Origin: Skermanella stibiiresistens SB22
GTDB lineage: Bacteria; Pseudomonadota; Alphaproteobacteria; Azospirillales; Azospirillaceae
NCBI RefSeq assembly: GCF_000576635.1
Contig: NZ_AVFL01000032.1
Span: 1-64,000, forward strand
Direction: 5' to 3'
DNA: 64,000 bases
Made by a program: the position numbers and the translations under genes. Below, one piece after another: positions 62,894 through 64,000 of this stretch. The notes below the pieces were generated by a model. That model was not told the origin of the DNA. It ran no database searches and worked only from the letters and a program-made list of their open reading frames with translations. Position 1 is the stretch's first letter; each line of letters begins with the position of its first letter.

Positions 62894-64000
62894 TCAGTTC
62901 CGCCGGCCGAGCAGGCCCCGCGCGATCACCTGCGCCTGGATCTCGGCCGCACCCTCGAAGATGTTGAGGATACGGGCGTCGCACAGCACGCGGCTGATCT
63001 GGTACTCGGTGGCGTAGCCGTTGCCGCCGTGAATCTGGAGCGCGTTGTCGGCGTTGGACCACGCGACACGGGCGGCCAGCAGCTTCGCCATGCCGGCCTC
63101 GATGTCGCAGCGCCGGTCCTCGTCCTTCTCACGTCCCGCGAAGTAGGTCAGCTGGCGGACCAGCATCGTCTCGACCGCCATCCAGCCGATCTTGGCGGCG
63201 ACGCGCGGGAACTTGATCAGCGCCTTGCCGAACTGGACCCGCTCCGAAGCGTATTTCAGCCCCAGCTCCATGGCGTTCTGAGCGACGCCGGTCGCGCGCG
63301 CCGCCGTCTGGATGCGGGCGCTCTCGAAGGTTTCCATCAATTGTTTGAAGCCCTGACCTTCGACGCCGCCCAGCAGGTTCTCGGCCGGAACCTCGAAGCC
63401 GTCGAAGCCGATCTCGTATTCCTTCATGCCGCGATAGCCCAGCACCTCGATCTCGCTGCCGGTCATGCCCTCGGCCGGGAACGGGTTCTCGACCGTGCCG
63501 CGCGGCTTCTCGGCCAGCAGCATCGACAGGCCCCGGTAATCGGTCGAGGTCGGGTCGGTGCGGACCAGCAAAGTCATGAGGTCGCTGCGGGCGGCATGCG
63601 TGATCCAGGTCTTGTTGCCCATCACCTTGTAGACGTCGCCCTCACGCACCGCGCGGGTGCGGAGCGAGCCCAGGTCGGAGCCGGTGTTCGGCTCCGTGAA
63701 GACGGCGGTCGGCAGGATCTCACCGCTGGCCAGCTTGGGCAGCCACTTCTCCTTCTGCTCCTGGGTGCCTCCCAGCCTGATCAGCTCCGCCGCGATCTCC
63801 GACCGGGTGCCGAGCGAGCCGACGCCGATATAGGCTTGGCTCAGGATCTCCGACACCACGCACATGGCGGTCTTGCCCATGCCAAGGCCGCCGAACTCCT
63901 CCGGCACGGTCAGGCCGAAGACGCCCAGTTCGGCCATCTGCTCGACCACCTCCAGCGGGATCAACACGTCGCGCTCGTGCCAGCCATGGGCGTGCGGCAC
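62894..64000 (-). CDS. mcd: acyl-CoA dehydrogenase, probable (2S)-methylsuccinyl-CoA dehydrogenase (5' end outside window)
   Basis: The C-terminal 368 residues of an acyl-CoA dehydrogenase; the gene runs past the window end. Conserved parts are '[19 protein letters not shown]', '[19 protein letters not shown]' (flavin region), '[20 protein letters not shown]' and the C-terminal '[20 protein letters not shown]'. The sequence '[19 protein letters not shown]' is as I recall in Mcd of the ethylmalonyl-CoA pathway, which has an N-terminal extension. Neighbouring PduO, ETF and Hbd fit this. A generic acyl-CoA dehydrogenase cannot be excluded without the N-terminus. Confidence 0.7.
   Translation of the reverse strand: MPHAHGWHERDVLIPLEVVEQMAELGVFGLTVPEEFGGLGMGKTAMCVVSEILSQAYIGVGSLGTRSEIAAELIRLGGTQEQKEKWLPKLASGEILPTAVFTEPNTGSDLGSLRTRAVREGDVYKVMGNKTWITHAARSDLMTLLVRTDPTSTDYRGLSMLLAEKPRGTVENPFPAEGMTGSEIEVLGYRGMKEYEIGFDGFEVPAENLLGGVEGQGFKQLMETFESARIQTAARATGVAQNAMELGLKYASERVQFGKALIKFPRVAAKIGWMAVETMLVRQLTYFAGREKDEDRRCDIEAGMAKLLAARVAWSNADNALQIHGGNGYATEYQISRVLCDARILNIFEGAAEIQAQVIARGLLGRRN

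Noticed and set aside
1-64000. CRISPR arrays, tRNA or rRNA genes, insertion sequences and prophage genes
   Set aside because: No regularly spaced repeats, tRNA-like cloverleafs, transposase or integrase motifs, or phage structural genes were seen on reading both strands; a covariance-model search would be needed to exclude a small RNA gene fully.

Overview
The window is a GC-rich, gene-dense chromosomal segment of an alphaproteobacterium. I infer the order Rhodospirillales (Azospirillum/Skermanella-like) from gene content and order. Supporting signs are a run from a SPOR-domain gene, nagZ and scpAB through tatABC, serS, surE, pcm and an LysM/M23 peptidase to yajC; the chorismate mutase-hisC-tyrA cluster next to metXW; the ftsEX / zinc-ribbon / cpdR-like / DUF4175 / lysA-lptM-argH block; and hpnCDE squalene synthesis genes. 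Many gene pairs overlap by 4 bp, and GTG and TTG starts are common. I see no rRNA, tRNA, transposase, prophage or CRISPR array, and no stretch over 300 bp lacks a gene.

Layout. 0-3.5 kb: end of a SPOR-domain gene, nagZ, an M50 peptidase, scpA and scpB (cell wall and chromosome segregation). 3.5-14.1 kb: accessory genes lying between scpB and tatA, namely a DUF1275 membrane protein, a complete fructose PTS (EIIA-HPr-EI fusion, 1-phosphofructokinase, EIIBC), a secreted DUF1194/vWA-like protein, an integral membrane protein, an exported cyclase-family hydrolase and an orphan ABC ATPase. 14.2-22.3 kb: tatABC, serS-surE-pcm-LysM/M23, a DUF815 ATPase, yajC and a Mth938-domain gene; the secD and secF expected after yajC are absent. 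22.3-31.3 kb: Fe superoxide dismutase, hpnE-hpnD-hpnC, an NDUFAF6-like protein, a GAF histidine kinase, trmFO and small envelope proteins. 31.3-38.7 kb: metW-metX, chorismate mutase-hisC-tyrA, a DUF2125 protein, a ChaC-like protein and an SMR transporter preceded by a guanidine-II (mini-ykkC) riboswitch. 38.8-45.4 kb: aquaporin, two divergently oriented paralogues (conserved N-terminal module, membrane helix, TolB-like C-terminus) flanking two small genes, and a class II ribonucleotide reductase. 45.4-58.7 kb: plsC, an rRNA methyltransferase with a long Arg/Pro-rich tail, a YdcF-like protein, ftsX-ftsE, a zinc-ribbon protein, cpdR, DUF4175, lysA-lptM-argH, a thioredoxin-like protein and an alpha/beta hydrolase. 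58.7-64 kb: DUF3140, hbd, etfAB, a cobalamin adenosyltransferase, a twin-TM protein and a truncated acyl-CoA dehydrogenase resembling methylsuccinyl-CoA dehydrogenase.

How the parts fit. The last block looks like acyl-CoA oxidation linked to an ethylmalonyl-CoA-type pathway: the dehydrogenase would pass electrons to EtfAB, and PduO would make adenosylcobalamin for B12 mutases and also for the class II reductase at 43-45 kb. The clearest regulatory element is the guanidine-II riboswitch before the SMR gene, which identifies that gene as a guanidinium exporter. I did not find a wholly new system. The best leads are the paralogue-flanked locus at 39.7-42.9 kb, the missing secDF, the chorismate mutase with an unexplained second half, and an unassigned palindromic operator upstream of the aquaporin gene.
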